From the NCBI RefSeq assembly GCF_003363015.1, contig NZ_QRAP01000005.1, positions 266,820 through 330,819 on the forward strand: DNA of 64,000 nucleotides, written 5' to 3'. The notes beneath the pieces were generated by a model. It was not told the DNA's origin. It did not search any database and saw nothing but the letters and a program-made list of their open reading frames with translations. Position 1 is the first letter of the stretch. Every line of letters begins with the position of its first letter. The translations under genes were made by a program, and so were the position numbers. Below, in pieces: positions 45,753 through 57,872 of the stretch. This DNA comes from Enterobacillus tribolii. GTDB lineage: Bacteria > Pseudomonadota > Gammaproteobacteria > Enterobacterales > Enterobacteriaceae.

Positions 45753-46394
45753 TTAACCCCGGGTGTGCAGGCGCATTTCACGCTCGGCTTCAGTCAGCGA
45801 AGCCAGGAATGCATCGCGTTCAAAGACGCGCGTCATGTAGCCTTTCAGCTCTTTGGAGCCAGAGCCGGCAAGCTCGATGCCCAGTACCGGCAAACGCCAT
45901 AACAGCGGCGCCAGATAGCAATCCACCAGGCTGAACTCATCGCTCATGAAGTACGGCTTTTGCGAGAACACCGGCGCTACCGCCAGCAGTTCTTCACGCA
46001 GCTGTTTACGCGCGTTATCGGCTTCCTGAACGTTGCCTTTTTCGATCTTGAACAGCAGGGTGTACCAGTCGTTCTCGATGCGGTGCATCATCAGGCGGCT
46101 TTCACCGCGCGCAACCGGGTAAACCGGCATCAGCGGCGGATGCGGGAAACGCTCATCCAGATATTCCATGATGATGCGGGATTCATACAGCGTCAGCTCG
46201 CGATCTACCAGAGTCGGCACCGTGCGATACGGGTTGAGGTCAATCAGATCCTGAGGCAGGTTATCCGTCTCAACCTGCTCAATCTCAACGCTGACACCTT
46301 TTTCAGCCAGCACAATACGTACCTGGTGGCTAAAAATGTCAGTCGGACCGGAAAACAGCGTCATCACCGAACGTTTGTTGGCAGCGACAGCCAT
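45753..46394 (-). CDS. sspA: Stringent starvation protein A
   Basis: 213 aa. GST-fold protein that binds sigma70-RNA polymerase and lowers H-NS levels in stationary phase and acid stress. MAVAANKRSVMTLFSGPTDIFSHQVRIVLAEKGVSVEIEQVE, the cis-proline loop YRTVPTLVDRELTLYESRIIMEYLDERFPHPPLMPVYP and the C-terminal helices match E. coli SspA. The ATG at 46394 has GGAGG upstream; a start 12 bp earlier is unlikely. Confidence 0.96.
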   Translation of the reverse strand: MAVAANKRSVMTLFSGPTDIFSHQVRIVLAEKGVSVEIEQVETDNLPQDLIDLNPYRTVPTLVDRELTLYESRIIMEYLDERFPHPPLMPVYPVARGESRLMMHRIENDWYTLLFKIEKGNVQEADNARKQLREELLAVAPVFSQKPYFMSDEFSLVDCYLAPLLWRLPVLGIELAGSGSKELKGYMTRVFERDAFLASLTEAEREMRLHTRG

Positions 46395-46802
46395 GAAAAC
46401 CTCCAAGTTTATCCAGAAAACGGTATAAATAGCCGGCCAGTGCCGCTATTCAGGGAAGAGCCTTCGCCCCGTTATGCCGTTTGAGCAAAAATAGTTATAC
46501 ACCGTAAGTTGCCTCTTCGCTGACCACGACCAAAATGCCGAGCGCATAACGACCATGCTCTCAGGAATTTACCCGCAGCCACCTCGACGCATCTTGAATG
46601 ATCTCGTGTATATAAGGTCGATGAAGAAACGGTGAGTTTTCATTTACCGATGTGTTGCTCAAGATGTGTACGGTCATACAGGACACAAAAGTGGGGGGTA
46701 GTTTACCAGATTTTAAGCGGCTTGTGGGAGCACAGCGGTAGGATCGACAGCTAATTATCTGAAAATGCTTTTATTTTTCATGTCCATTATATTTTTTTAT
46801 AT
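46395..46802. other. sspA upstream region
   Basis: 408 bp between sspA and the rplM-rpsI terminator, with no gene. It must carry the sspA promoter on the minus strand. No further structure recognised. Confidence 0.45.
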
Positions 46803-46832
46803 AAAAAACCCGGCCGGAGCCGGGCTTTTCGC
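46803..46832 (-). terminator. Terminator of the rplM-rpsI operon
   Basis: On the minus strand AAAGCCCGGCTCCGGCCGGG is followed by a long T-run, a classic intrinsic terminator 30 bp after rpsI. Confidence 0.9.
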
Positions 46833-46860
46833 GTTGATTGTCTGCCGAAGCAGAAGCCAA

Positions 46861-47256
<396 letters not shown>

Positions 47257-47268
47257 CTATAATCCCGA

Positions 47269-48014
<746 letters not shown>

Positions 48015-49163
48015 TTAAGGCAAATGCGGAAGCCTGAGATACTCCTCGCTCTGCATTTCCTGCAAACGCGACAGGCAGCGTTGATATTCAAACTTCAGAT
48101 GTTCGGCCTGATAGATCTCGAACATCGGGGCTTCGGCGCTGATAATCAGCTTGATGTGGCGTTCATAGAATTCGTCAACCAGCGCCAGGAAGCGGCGGGC
48201 GGCGTTTTCCTGCGCCGAATCCTTCATCACCTTAACGTTATGCAGGAACACCGTGTGATACATGCGCGACAACGCGATGTAATCCAGCTGACTGCGCGCC
48301 TCTTCGCACAATACCGAATATTCCACGGCCAGCGTTCCTTCCGCGCTGCGCAGCGCCTGCAACGGACGGTGGTTAATTTCCAGCAGCGGATTGATCTCAC
48401 CCGTCTTGCCCGTCAGGCGCGTGAACATTTGCGTCATCTCCTGCTCTGTTTGCGGCGACAGCGGAGAAAGGTAGAGATGCGCCTGCGTCAGGGTACGCAG
48501 GCGATAGTCCACGCCCGCGTCTACGTTCATCACGTCGCAATATTTCTTGATCTGCTCAATGGCCGGCAGGAAGCGCGCCCGTTGCAGGCCGTTGCGGTAC
48601 AGGTTGTCAGGCGGAATATTGGACGTCGCGACCAGGGTTATCCCGCGCGCAAACAGCGCTTCAAGCAACGTGCCCAGCAACATGGCGTCGGTGATATCGG
48701 AAACGAAGAATTCGTCGAAGCACAGCACGTCGGTCTGCGCTTTGAAACCGTCAGCCACAATCTCCAGCGGATTTTCCTGCCCCTGCAGCTGGGTCAGTTC
48801 CTCATGAACCCGCAGCATAAAGCGGTGGAAATGCAGCCTTAGCTTACGTTCGCCCGGCAAACTGTGGAAAAACATATCCATCAGCCAGGTTTTCCCCCGC
48901 CCGACGCCGCCCCACATATACAGGCCGGTGACCGGCGGTTGCGGCTGCGTTTTCTTCCCCATCAGACGTTGCAGCCTGCCGCGCAGGCCCGCATCCTGCG
49001 CTGCCGGCACCGCCTGAGCGCGGGCGATGAGGCCCTGCTGAACCAGCGTCAGCGCGTCAACGGTACGGCGCTGAACGTCATCAGGTTGGTATTCCCCTCC
49101 CTCCAGCGCCAACTGATAAAGCTGCGCCGGCGTCTGAAGCGATGATGCGGTGTTCGTTTGCAT
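48015..49163 (-). CDS. zapE: Cell division ATPase ZapE
   Basis: 382 aa AFG1-like AAA+ ATPase (formerly YhcM). Walker A is GGVGRGKTWLMDMFF and Walker B VLCFDEFFVSDITDAM, with sensor region TLVATSNIPPDNLYRNGLQRARFLPAI. It associates with the Z-ring during constriction and destabilises FtsZ polymers in an ATP-dependent way. Divergent from zapG, as in E. coli. Confidence 0.95.
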   Translation of the reverse strand: MQTNTASSLQTPAQLYQLALEGGEYQPDDVQRRTVDALTLVQQGLIARAQAVPAAQDAGLRGRLQRLMGKKTQPQPPVTGLYMWGGVGRGKTWLMDMFFHSLPGERKLRLHFHRFMLRVHEELTQLQGQENPLEIVADGFKAQTDVLCFDEFFVSDITDAMLLGTLLEALFARGITLVATSNIPPDNLYRNGLQRARFLPAIEQIKKYCDVMNVDAGVDYRLRTLTQAHLYLSPLSPQTEQEMTQMFTRLTGKTGEINPLLEINHRPLQALRSAEGTLAVEYSVLCEEARSQLDYIALSRMYHTVFLHNVKVMKDSAQENAARRFLALVDEFYERHIKLIISAEAPMFEIYQAEHLKFEYQRCLSRLQEMQSEEYLRLPHLP

Positions 49164-49471
49164 GTGGTACAGGTGCCCTTTTAAAATTATTTTTCGTTGT
49201 TATGACGAATGCGCTTGTGCGCAATTCGCCGCTAATTGTCGCGCGTTAGCAGCGATTTGTCTCGCATCGTTGAATCTTTCCGGCCTTTCATTGTGGGTAA
49301 ATGTCCCTCAGGACTCCACTCCGGTGCGCTTAGCGGTTATAGTGTCGGTACTAAAGACAAATCGTATTCCTGGAACCCTGCCAGGCCGTCTAAACATTTC
49401 AGACCGTGTGTACCCAAAGGATTTCACGCCGAAAGACGAAGGGTATAAAAACAATAGAGATAGGAGTCATC
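49164..49471. promoter_or_regulatory. zapE-zapG divergent intergenic region
   Basis: 308 bp, no gene. It holds the promoters of both divergent genes. A plus-strand open frame from 49150 through this region lacks family resemblance and is rejected. No clear elements could be fixed. Confidence 0.4.
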
Positions 49472-49864
49472 ATGACCTGGGAGTATGCGCTGATTGGTCT
49501 CGTTGTCGGCATCGTGATCGGTGCGCTTGCGATGCGTTTCGGTAATCGCAAGCTGCGCGAGCAGCAGACGTTGCAAAACGAGCTGGAGAAAAGCAAGACA
49601 GAGCTGGAAGAGTACCGTCAGGAACTGGTAAGTCACTTTGCCCGTAGCGCCGAGCTGCTGGACAACATGGCGAACGACTATCGTCAGCTGTATCAGCACA
49701 TGGCGAAAAGCTCCAACAGCCTGCTGCCGGATATGCCTCCCAATGACAATCCGTTCCGCTATCGCCTTACCGAAGCCGATAACGATCAGGCTCCCGTCGA
49801 GTTCCCGCCGCGTGACTACTCCGAAGGCGCCTCCGGCCTGCTGCGCGCTGAACGCCGCGATTAA
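49472..49864 (+). CDS. zapG: Z-ring associated protein ZapG (YhcB, DUF1043)
   Basis: 130 aa. One N-terminal transmembrane helix (MTWEYALIGLVVGIVIGALAMRFG), then a coiled coil (about 30-75, REQQTLQNELEKSKTELEEYRQELVSHFARSAELLDNMA) and a disordered tail. It links cell-wall synthesis and division. The start at 49472 has TAGGAG 6 nt upstream and gives the known N-terminus; the longer frame is not used. It precedes degQ. Confidence 0.93.
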   Translation: MTWEYALIGLVVGIVIGALAMRFGNRKLREQQTLQNELEKSKTELEEYRQELVSHFARSAELLDNMANDYRQLYQHMAKSSNSLLPDMPPNDNPFRYRLTEADNDQAPVEFPPRDYSEGASGLLRAERRD

Positions 49865-49874
49865 TCCTGCTTCC

Positions 49875-49908
49875 GGCGTCCGCAATGCTCATTGCGGACG
49901 CTTTTCTT
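49875..49908 (+). terminator. Intrinsic terminator after zapG
   Basis: GCGTCCGCAAT and ATTGCGGACGC arms (49876-49901) followed by TTTTCTTTGTT. Confidence 0.9.
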
Positions 49909-50046
49909 TGTTATCTCATTGGCTTCCGGGAACTTTTACGGCCCGTGCGGTCATAGAATAATGGAAAAATGTTTCAGCCTGTAAAATTACGGGCAGAAAG
50001 AGAATGCATAGGAAATCCCGTTGGTACGTAACGAGAGAACATTGAA

Positions 50047-51363
50047 ATGATGAAGAGAACTTTATTGCTGAGCCTGCTCTCTTTGAGCATCGGACTTACG
50101 TTAACCTCCGCACCCGTCGCCCATGCCGCGCTTCCTCCGATGGTGGCCGGGCAGAGTTTACCAAGTCTGGCACCCATGCTGGATAAAGTCCTTCCCGCCG
50201 TCGTCAGTGTTCGCATTGAAGGAACCCAGACGATCCGCCAGCGTAAAACAACCCGTCAGTTTGAGGGCCTGGGGTCGGGCGTGATCATCGATGCCCAGAA
50301 AGGTTACGTACTGACCAACAACCACGTGATCAACAACGCCGACAAGATCACCGTGCAGCTCAATAACGGCCAGGAATATGAAGCCAAGCTGATTGGCCGC
50401 GATGAGCAGTCGGACATCGCCCTGTTGCAGCTCAATAACGCGTCCAACCTGACCGCGATTAAAATCGCCGACTCCGACCACCTGCGAGTCGGCGACTTCG
50501 CCGTTGCGGTAGGCAACCCGTTCGGGCTGGGGCAGACCGCCACGTCGGGGATCATCTCCGCGCTTGGCCGCAGCGGGCTGAACATGGAAGGGCTGGAAAA
50601 CTTTATTCAGACCGATGCCTCCATCAACCGCGGCAACTCCGGCGGCGCGCTCGTTAACCTGAACGGCGAGCTGATCGGCATTAACACCGCCATCCTGGCG
50701 CCCAGCGGCGGCAACATCGGCATCGGGTTCGCCATTCCCAGCAACATGGCGCAAAGCCTGAGCCAGCAGTTAATTCAGTTCGGCGAAGTCAGACGCAGCA
50801 TCCTCGGCATCCGCGGGCGCGAAATGACCGCCGATATCGCCAAAGCTTTCAAGCTGAACGTGCAACGCGGCGCCTTCGTTAACGAAGTCATGTCCGGTTC
50901 CGCCGCGGCGAAAGCCGGCATCAAGGCCGGCGACGTCATCATTTCCCTGGATGGCAAAACCATCAACAGCTTCGCCGAACTGCGCGCGAAGATCGGTTCC
51001 GTCGCGCCGGACACGACGGTAAACGTCGGCCTGATCCGCGAGCAGAAAAACATGACGCTGCCGGTCAAGCTGGAAGGCGGCGCGGGGAAACTCACCAATG
51101 CCCAAAGCCTGAACCCGGCGCTGCAGGGCGCAACCCTGAGCGAAGGCAACTTCAAAGGCGCCAAGGGCATCGCGGTCGACAGCGTGGTCAAAGATTCCGA
51201 GGCCGCCAGGGCGGGTATTCACAAGGGCGACCTGATTATCGGCGTCAACCGCCAGCGGGTGCGCGACCTCAAAGAACTGCGCCAGGCACTGGACGCCAAA
51301 CCGCCGGTCATCGCGCTTAACATTATCCGCGCCGGTGAGAACATTTACCTGCTGCTGCGCTGA
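50047..51363 (+). CDS. degQ: Periplasmic serine endoprotease DegQ (shortened LA loop)
   Basis: 438 aa HtrA protease/chaperone. Signal peptide about 1-27 (SAPVAHA). The catalytic triad is His93 (LTNNHVI), Asp123 (SDIALL) and Ser in GNSGGALVN; two PDZ domains follow (about 245-335 and 345-438). Compared with E. coli DegQ (455 aa), the segment between VEGT and FEGLGSG has 11 residues instead of about 26, so the LA loop is cut by about 15. That loop contributes to oligomer switching in DegP/DegQ. GAGAAC precedes the ATG pair at 50047/50050. Confidence 0.93.
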   Translation: MMKRTLLLSLLSLSIGLTLTSAPVAHAALPPMVAGQSLPSLAPMLDKVLPAVVSVRIEGTQTIRQRKTTRQFEGLGSGVIIDAQKGYVLTNNHVINNADKITVQLNNGQEYEAKLIGRDEQSDIALLQLNNASNLTAIKIADSDHLRVGDFAVAVGNPFGLGQTATSGIISALGRSGLNMEGLENFIQTDASINRGNSGGALVNLNGELIGINTAILAPSGGNIGIGFAIPSNMAQSLSQQLIQFGEVRRSILGIRGREMTADIAKAFKLNVQRGAFVNEVMSGSAAAKAGIKAGDVIISLDGKTINSFAELRAKIGSVAPDTTVNVGLIREQKNMTLPVKLEGGAGKLTNAQSLNPALQGATLSEGNFKGAKGIAVDSVVKDSEAARAGIHKGDLIIGVNRQRVRDLKELRQALDAKPPVIALNIIRAGENIYLLLR

Positions 51364-51435
51364 CCTCAGTTCGGTATTTTCCGTTTATATCCGGAAAAAT
51401 AGCTGCTCTATCTCCCTGAAACAGAAAAGGGAGTA

Positions 51436-51470
51436 AAATGCGGACACAATGATAGGATGTGTCCGCATTT
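51436..51470 (+). terminator. Long perfect hairpin between degQ and degS
   Basis: 13-bp perfect arms AAATGCGGACACA (51436-51448) and TGTGTCCGCATTT (51458-51470), 9-nt loop, followed by a moderately T-rich stretch (CTCTGATATTCTCC). Probably the degQ terminator or a processing/attenuation site before degS. Confidence 0.65.
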
Positions 51471-51533
51471 CTCTGATATTCTCCCTAATATTTCCCCCTG
51501 TTGCCGTTTAAAACGTTTATGGCTTAAAACATC

Positions 51534-52595
51534 ATGCTCGTTAAGTTATTACGCTCGATCATTATCGGTCTGATTGTTGCCGCCATTTTGCTGGTTGCCG
51601 TTCCCTCATTGCGCCCCGCCGGTTTTTCATTCTGGCGTACGGCTTCCTTTGAAGAAGTGCCGCTGAGCTACAACCAGGCGGTCAAACGGGCCGCGCCGGC
51701 CGTCGTTAATATTTATACCCGCAGCGCCAGCGAGCAGGACAACAACAGCCTGGGATTCAAAACCCTCGGTTCCGGCGTCATCATGGACAAACGAGGCTAC
51801 ATCCTGACCAACCTGCACGTGATCCGCGGCGCCAGCCAGATTGTGGTCGCCCTGCAAGACGGGCGTGTATTTGAACCTATGCTGGTCGGTTCCGACCCGA
51901 TGACCGATCTCGCGGTGCTGAAAATTACGGCCAACAACCTGCCGGTAATCCTGATCAATCCTGAACGCGTCGCCCACATCGGCGACGTAGTGCTGGCGAT
52001 CGGCAACCCCTACAACATCGGGCAAAGCACCACGCAGGGCATTATCAGCGCAACCGGCCGCATCGGCCTGAGCGGCAACGGGCGGCAAAACTTTTTACAG
52101 ACCGACGCCTCCATCAACCACGGCAACTCCGGCGGCGCACTGGTCAACAGCCTGGGCGAACTGATGGGCATCAACACCCTGACGCTGGATAAGAGCAACA
52201 CCGGCGAGGTGCCGGAGGGATTAAGCTTTGCGATTCCCACCGCGCTGGCGACGAAGATCATGGGGAAACTCATTCGTGACGGACGGGTTATCCGCGGCTT
52301 TATCGGCATCAGCGGCAGCGAAATCACCCCGGTTTACAACGCGGGAAACAGCATCGAGCGTATTCAGGGGATCATCATCAGCGACCTGACGCCCGGCGGC
52401 CCGGCGGCCAACGCCGGCCTGCGCCGCGGCGATATCATCCTGAGCGTGGATAACAAGCCTGCGGTCAACGTGATGGAAACCATGGACCAGGTGGCGGAAA
52501 TCCGGCCCGGTACGGAAATTCCGGTCATGATCATGCGTAATGGGCAACGTTACAAAATCAGCGTAACGATTATGGAGTTCCCTGACTCGCCATAG
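51534..52595 (+). CDS. degS: Inner-membrane stress-sensing protease DegS
   Basis: 353 aa. N-terminal transmembrane anchor (about 8-28), one trypsin-like domain with His in LTNLHVIRG, Asp in MTDLAVLKI, Ser in GNSGGALVN, and a single PDZ domain (about 255-345). It cleaves the RseA periplasmic domain when its PDZ binds misfolded porin C-termini, starting the sigma-E response. Normal length. In E. coli mdh follows; here the next gene is convergent murA. Confidence 0.95.
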   Translation: MLVKLLRSIIIGLIVAAILLVAVPSLRPAGFSFWRTASFEEVPLSYNQAVKRAAPAVVNIYTRSASEQDNNSLGFKTLGSGVIMDKRGYILTNLHVIRGASQIVVALQDGRVFEPMLVGSDPMTDLAVLKITANNLPVILINPERVAHIGDVVLAIGNPYNIGQSTTQGIISATGRIGLSGNGRQNFLQTDASINHGNSGGALVNSLGELMGINTLTLDKSNTGEVPEGLSFAIPTALATKIMGKLIRDGRVIRGFIGISGSEITPVYNAGNSIERIQGIIISDLTPGGPAANAGLRRGDIILSVDNKPAVNVMETMDQVAEIRPGTEIPVMIMRNGQRYKISVTIMEFPDSP

Positions 52596-52631
52596 CGGCG
52601 GCATAGCCAGTCACCGGCTCACAAGCAAGAA

Positions 52632-52670
52632 AAAAACAGGCGCGGTCCTCAAGGCACCGCGCCTGTTTTT
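52632..52670. terminator. Bidirectional terminator between degS and murA
   Basis: AAAAACAGGCGCGGT and ACCGCGCCTGTTTTT arms form a 15-bp perfect stem with A/T runs on both sides between convergent genes. Confidence 0.95.
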
Positions 52671-52692
52671 ATCTGCCCGTCAGAGCGAATGA

Positions 52693-53964
<1,272 letters not shown>

Positions 53965-54020
53965 TTAAACATATTCAATGACGCTCCGCCAACAACGCAG
54001 CGTCAGTATCCGGTAAGGGC

Positions 54021-54275
54021 TTAAAAGCCGTTCAGCTTGCGCTCACGCTGCCATTCTTCCGGGGTGAACGCCTTAATGCTCAGGGCGTGAATGCGGTTAT
54101 CCGCGATATATTCCATCAGCGGCGCGTATACCGCCTGCTGCTTCTTCACCCGGCTCATTCCCGCAAACAGCTCACCGACGGCGATAACCTGGAAGTGGCT
54201 GCCGTCTCCGGTCACGTGGGCTTCTTGCAAAGACAGTGCGCCCATTAAAACATCTTTGATTTCGTTGTTGTCCAT
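54021..54275 (-). CDS. ibaG: BolA-family protein IbaG
   Basis: 84 aa BolA-like protein (formerly YrbA) involved in acid-stress response and probably iron-sulfur handling with a monothiol glutaredoxin. [37 protein letters not shown] (in parts) and the C-terminal [19 protein letters not shown] match the family. The ATG at 54275 is chosen over the TTG at 54284. Just upstream of murA. Confidence 0.93.
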   Translation of the reverse strand: MDNNEIKDVLMGALSLQEAHVTGDGSHFQVIAVGELFAGMSRVKKQQAVYAPLMEYIADNRIHALSIKAFTPEEWQRERKLNGF

Positions 54276-54350
54276 CGCGCTCAATTCGGTAAGGGTTAGG
54301 AAATAATTTAATCGTCCATATTAGTGGAAAGTGGCGTGCGCTTAAACAAC

Positions 54351-54392
54351 GAAAGCCTCTGAAAACGCATGTTCGCAGAGGCTTTCTGAATT
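54351..54392 (-). terminator. Hairpin between mlaB and ibaG
   Basis: GAAAGCCTCT and AGAGGCTTTC arms (54351-54360, 54377-54386). On the minus strand it follows mlaB and precedes GTTGTTT, so it probably ends the mla operon transcript or reduces read-through to ibaG-murA. Confidence 0.65.
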
Positions 54393-54412
54393 ATTCCAGT
54401 CATTGCGGGAAG

Positions 54413-54715
54413 TTAGCCCACCGGTGCGGATTCATCCGTGACGATGATGTCACTGAGATTATACAGCGCAATCAGCGTACGCAGACGATCGGTGATGCCG
54501 CTTAAAGCCAGCGGGCGCCCCTCGTTTTGCAGGTGTACCAGCATCGCCAGCCCGGCGGAGTCAACGCGCTGAAGCGCGCTGACGTCCAGCAATGACACGC
54601 CCTGCAACGCAGACTGACGCGTATCCCACAGCGCCAGCAGCGAATCGCGATCCAGCGCGCCGGACAGTTTCAGCGTCTGCCCTTCTTTCTGCCAGCTCAG
54701 GGCGCCGTTACTCAT
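54413..54715 (-). CDS. mlaB: Mla complex STAS-domain subunit MlaB
   Basis: 100 aa STAS-domain protein binding MlaF in the inner-membrane MlaFEDB complex, which traffics phospholipids between membranes. Motif [22 protein letters not shown] is the STAS core. The start overlaps the mlaC stop (ATGA-type, 4 nt). Last gene of mlaFEDCB. Confidence 0.93.
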   Translation of the reverse strand: MSNGALSWQKEGQTLKLSGALDRDSLLALWDTRQSALQGVSLLDVSALQRVDSAGLAMLVHLQNEGRPLALSGITDRLRTLIALYNLSDIIVTDESAPVG

Positions 54716-55353
54716 TTTTTCTGTTCCAGCGTAATCGGCTGCTTGGCCGCGGAAATCAGCAGTTGGGTCAGGCCATCAACGCCTTTCTGACGCAGCACGG
54801 ACGACCACTCGTTTTGCTTGGTGGTGATCATGCTGACGCCTTCGGCAATCATGTCATAGGCCTGCCAGTTGCCGGTTTGGGTATTTTTACGCCACTGGAA
54901 GTCCAGGCGCACCGGAGGACGGCCCTGATTGTCGATAATGGTAACGCGGATGGTCGTAATGGTGGCATCGCCCAGCGGACGCTCCGGCGCGACTTCATAG
55001 CTCTGCCCGTGGTACATGGCCAGAGCCTGCCCGTAGGCCTGTTCCAGATAGCTCTGGAATGCCTTGAAATAGGCATCGCGCTGAGCCGGCGTCGCGTCCC
55101 GGTAGTACTGCCCCAGCACCAGTGCGCCGGCATACTTAATCTGCACGTACGGCATCAGCTCTTCCTGCACCACGTTGCGCAGGTAATCAGGATTCTGCTT
55201 GATCTTGGGCTGCTCATTTTTCAGGCGATCAAAGGTCTTTTTGGCCGCGTCGTTCATCAAGCTGTACGGATTGGTCTGATCGGCGGCGGAGGCCGTCGTC
55301 GCCACCAACGGCAGAACCGCCAACAGGGCCGCCATCACAAAACGTTTAAACAT
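54712..55353 (-). CDS. mlaC: Periplasmic phospholipid carrier MlaC
   Basis: 213 aa with signal peptide (about 1-21, ending TTASAAD). The MlaC/Ttg2D fold carries phospholipids between MlaA-porin in the outer membrane and Mla[23 protein letters not shown] and [29 protein letters not shown] are characteristic. The ATG at 55353 has AGAGAGG upstream; the longer start is not used. Confidence 0.95.
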   Translation of the reverse strand: MFKRFVMAALLAVLPLVATTASAADQTNPYSLMNDAAKKTFDRLKNEQPKIKQNPDYLRNVVQEELMPYVQIKYAGALVLGQYYRDATPAQRDAYFKAFQSYLEQAYGQALAMYHGQSYEVAPERPLGDATITTIRVTIIDNQGRPPVRLDFQWRKNTQTGNWQAYDMIAEGVSMITTKQNEWSSVLRQKGVDGLTQLLISAAKQPITLEQKK

Positions 55354-55378
55354 GCGAAATCCTCTCTCATTGCTCATA

Positions 55379-55915
55379 TTAGTGTGCCGCGGAAGCGGCC
55401 GGGTCCTGCGGAGCCTCTCCGTCAGCCGGTTTATTATCGCCGGTATCGCCGCCGCTCTTATACAGGAACTGTCCGATCAGATCCTCCAGCACCATCGCCG
55501 ACTTCGTATCCTGGATCGTGCCGCCATCTTTAAGGATAGCCGTTCCCATGTCAGGATCTTCAAATCCGATGTTCAGCGCCAGGAATTGCTCCCCGAGCAG
55601 GCCGGAAGTACGGATAGCCAGCGAGCTGGTGTCCGGAATATGGTCGTAACGCTGGTTGATGTCCATCGCCACCCGCGGCAGGTAGGTTTTCGGGTCAAGG
55701 GTAATATCCGCCACGCGCCCCACCACTACGCCGCCGATTTTGATCGGGGAACGTGCTTTCAGGCCACCGATGTTATCGAACGTCGCATACAGGCGATAAG
55801 TTGGCTCATTGCCCAGGGACTTCACGTTCGCCACCTGCAGGCACAGGAAAACGGCGGCACACAGGGCGATAATCAGAAACAGGCCAACCAGAACTTCACT
55901 CTTTTTCGTTTGCAT
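55379..55915 (-). CDS. mlaD: Membrane-anchored MCE-domain protein MlaD
   Basis: 178 aa. N-terminal transmembrane helix (about 8-27), MCE domain about 37-115 ([26 protein letters not shown]) and a low-complexity C-terminus. The hexameric ring forms the periplasmic lipid channel of MlaFEDB. The start at 55915 ([13 protein letters not shown]) matches E. coli; five more codons upstream are open. Confidence 0.95.
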   Translation of the reverse strand: MQTKKSEVLVGLFLIIALCAAVFLCLQVANVKSLGNEPTYRLYATFDNIGGLKARSPIKIGGVVVGRVADITLDPKTYLPRVAMDINQRYDHIPDTSSLAIRTSGLLGEQFLALNIGFEDPDMGTAILKDGGTIQDTKSAMVLEDLIGQFLYKSGGDTGDNKPADGEAPQDPAASAAH

Positions 55916-55919
55916 CACA

Positions 55920-56702
55920 TTAATTCCCAAACATCAGTGCCGTCAGCACAAAATCCAGACCCAATACCGCCAGCGACGAATGCACCACGGTGCGGGTCGT
56001 GGCCCGGCTGATTCCCTCAGAGGTCGGAACCGAATCGTAACCGTTAAACAACGCAATCCATGTCACCGTGATGGCGAAAACCACGCTCTTGATAACACAA
56101 TACAGCAAGTCGGTGCGCCAGCTGACCGCATCCTGCATGGCGGACCAGAAGAAACCGTCGTCGATTCCCTTCCAGTCGACGCCGACCACGGCGCCGCCCC
56201 AGATCCCGACCGCGACGAAAATGATCGTCAGCAACGGCATGCTGATCAGGCCGGCCCAGAAGCGCGGCGCCACTACGCGGCGCAGCGGGTCCACCGCCAT
56301 CATCTCCATACTGGAGATCTGCTCGGTGGCCTTCATCAGCCCGATTTCCGCCGTCAGGGCGGAACCGGCGCGACCGGCGAACAGTAACGCGGTCACCACC
56401 GGCCCCAGCTCACGCAGCAGCGACAGCGCCACCATCAGGCCAAGGCTGCCCTCCGCGCTGTAGGTGGTCAGAACCAGATACCCCTGCAACCCCAGCACCA
56501 TGCCGATAAACACCCCGGATACCAGGATGATCAACATCGACTGCACGCCGACGCTATAAAGTTGTTTACGCAGCAACGGCCACTGTTTGGCAAACTCGGG
56601 TTTACCCACCAGGGCGTTGAACATCATCAGCCCTGCGCGCCCGAACGAAGCGCAGACCCTGATTCCCCGGCGTCCTAACGACGCCAACGCATCTGTTAAC
56701 AT
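55920..56702 (-). CDS. mlaE: Mla ABC permease MlaE
   Basis: 260 aa integral membrane permease with about five hydrophobic segments. Family motifs [69 protein letters not shown] and the C-terminal [31 protein letters not shown] end. Partner of MlaF, 4 bp after it. Confidence 0.96.
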   Translation of the reverse strand: MLTDALASLGRRGIRVCASFGRAGLMMFNALVGKPEFAKQWPLLRKQLYSVGVQSMLIILVSGVFIGMVLGLQGYLVLTTYSAEGSLGLMVALSLLRELGPVVTALLFAGRAGSALTAEIGLMKATEQISSMEMMAVDPLRRVVAPRFWAGLISMPLLTIIFVAVGIWGGAVVGVDWKGIDDGFFWSAMQDAVSWRTDLLYCVIKSVVFAITVTWIALFNGYDSVPTSEGISRATTRTVVHSSLAVLGLDFVLTALMFGN

Positions 56703-56706
56703 GAAA

Positions 56707-57522
56707 TTATTTACTCCCTGCGCCTAGCAGCGCCGCGCGATAATCACCGGCCGGAAACCGGAACGGCACCGGGCCGTCGGCAATGCCGTCAAGGAACTGA
56801 CGCACGCGCGGATCGTCGTTAGTCTGCAACTCTTCAGAGGTTCCCTGCGCGATAATGTGCTGTTCCGCCACGATGTAGGCGTAATCGGCGATGCTCAGCA
56901 CTTCAGGTACGTCATGGGACACCACCACGCAGGTAATACCCAGCGCGTGGTTCAGTTCGTCAATAAGCTTGACCAGCACGCCCATGGTGATGGGGTCCTG
57001 GCCGACGAACGGCTCGTCGAACAAAATCATCTCCGGGTCCAGCGCAATCGCGCGCGCCAGCGCCGCACGGCGCGCCATGCCGCCGGACAGCTCGGACGGC
57101 ATCAGGTTGCCGGCTCCGCGCAGCCCCACCGCTTCCAGCTTCATCAGCACCGTCGTGCGGATCAGCGATTCCGGCATTGCGGTATGCTCGCGCAGCGGAA
57201 ACGCCACGTTCTCAAACACGGTCAAATCCGTGAACAACGCCCCGGACTGAAACAGCATGCTCATTTTTTTGCGCGCTTCAAACAGATGATGCCGCGAAAG
57301 CGCCGGAATATTGTCGCCGTCAAACCAGATCTCGCCGGTATCCGGCCGCAGTTGTCCGCCGATAAGACGCAACAGCGTGGTTTTACCGATACCGGAAGGG
57401 CCCATGATCGCCGTGACCTTTCCCTTGGGCACCGTCATCGTGATATCACTGAAAATCTGACGATTGCCACGCCTGAAGCTCATGTTGTGGATTTCAACCA
57501 GATTTACTTCCTGTTGATTCAT
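56707..57522 (-). CDS. mlaF: Mla ABC ATPase MlaF
   Basis: 271 aa. Walker [12 protein letters not shown], signature [14 protein letters not shown], Walker [15 protein letters not shown] and H-loop VVSHD. It energises the MlaFEDB lipid transporter. First gene of mlaFEDCB; AGAGATAATCG lies before the ATG. Divergent from yrbG, as in E. coli. Confidence 0.96.
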   Translation of the reverse strand: MNQQEVNLVEIHNMSFRRGNRQIFSDITMTVPKGKVTAIMGPSGIGKTTLLRLIGGQLRPDTGEIWFDGDNIPALSRHHLFEARKKMSMLFQSGALFTDLTVFENVAFPLREHTAMPESLIRTTVLMKLEAVGLRGAGNLMPSELSGGMARRAALARAIALDPEMILFDEPFVGQDPITMGVLVKLIDELNHALGITCVVVSHDVPEVLSIADYAYIVAEQHIIAQGTSEELQTNDDPRVRQFLDGIADGPVPFRFPAGDYRAALLGAGSK

Positions 57523-57872
57523 GAACGATTATCTCTCCGGTAGTCTGGTATAAAGGCATTCCGCCGTCCGGACGTGCGCAGCGGAACACCGGGGGACAAT
57601 TCTAACGCGTTATGCCCCGTAATGGTTCGGATTGCCCCATTCTTACAGAAAATAGCGCAATCCTCCCGTCGAAAGATGCCATTAGTTTTACTTTTCGCTC
57701 TCCGGCAGTCAAAATCAACGCGCTGTCAGCGGCAGTGTCTGCTGGCATACTATTGTCATTAAACGTACCGTTATTAAAAGCACTGCTATCAAAGTACCGT
57801 GATCAAAAGTACCGTCGTAAGATACCATCGTAATAAAACAGTTCCGGATTATATCCGTTAAAAGGACCCCGC
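57523..57872. promoter_or_regulatory. mlaF-yrbG divergent intergenic region with degenerate short repeats
   Basis: 350 bp, no gene. It holds the divergent promoters of the mla operon and of the yrbG-kdsDC-lpt operon. Between about 57765 and 57835 an imperfect GTACCGT(n)ATnAAAA unit recurs four to five times at 14-18-bp spacing. Confidence 0.45.

Noticed and set aside
49150..49545. 131-codon plus-strand frame between zapE and zapG
   Set aside because: It covers the divergent promoter region, overlaps both genes in other frames and shows no conserved motif.
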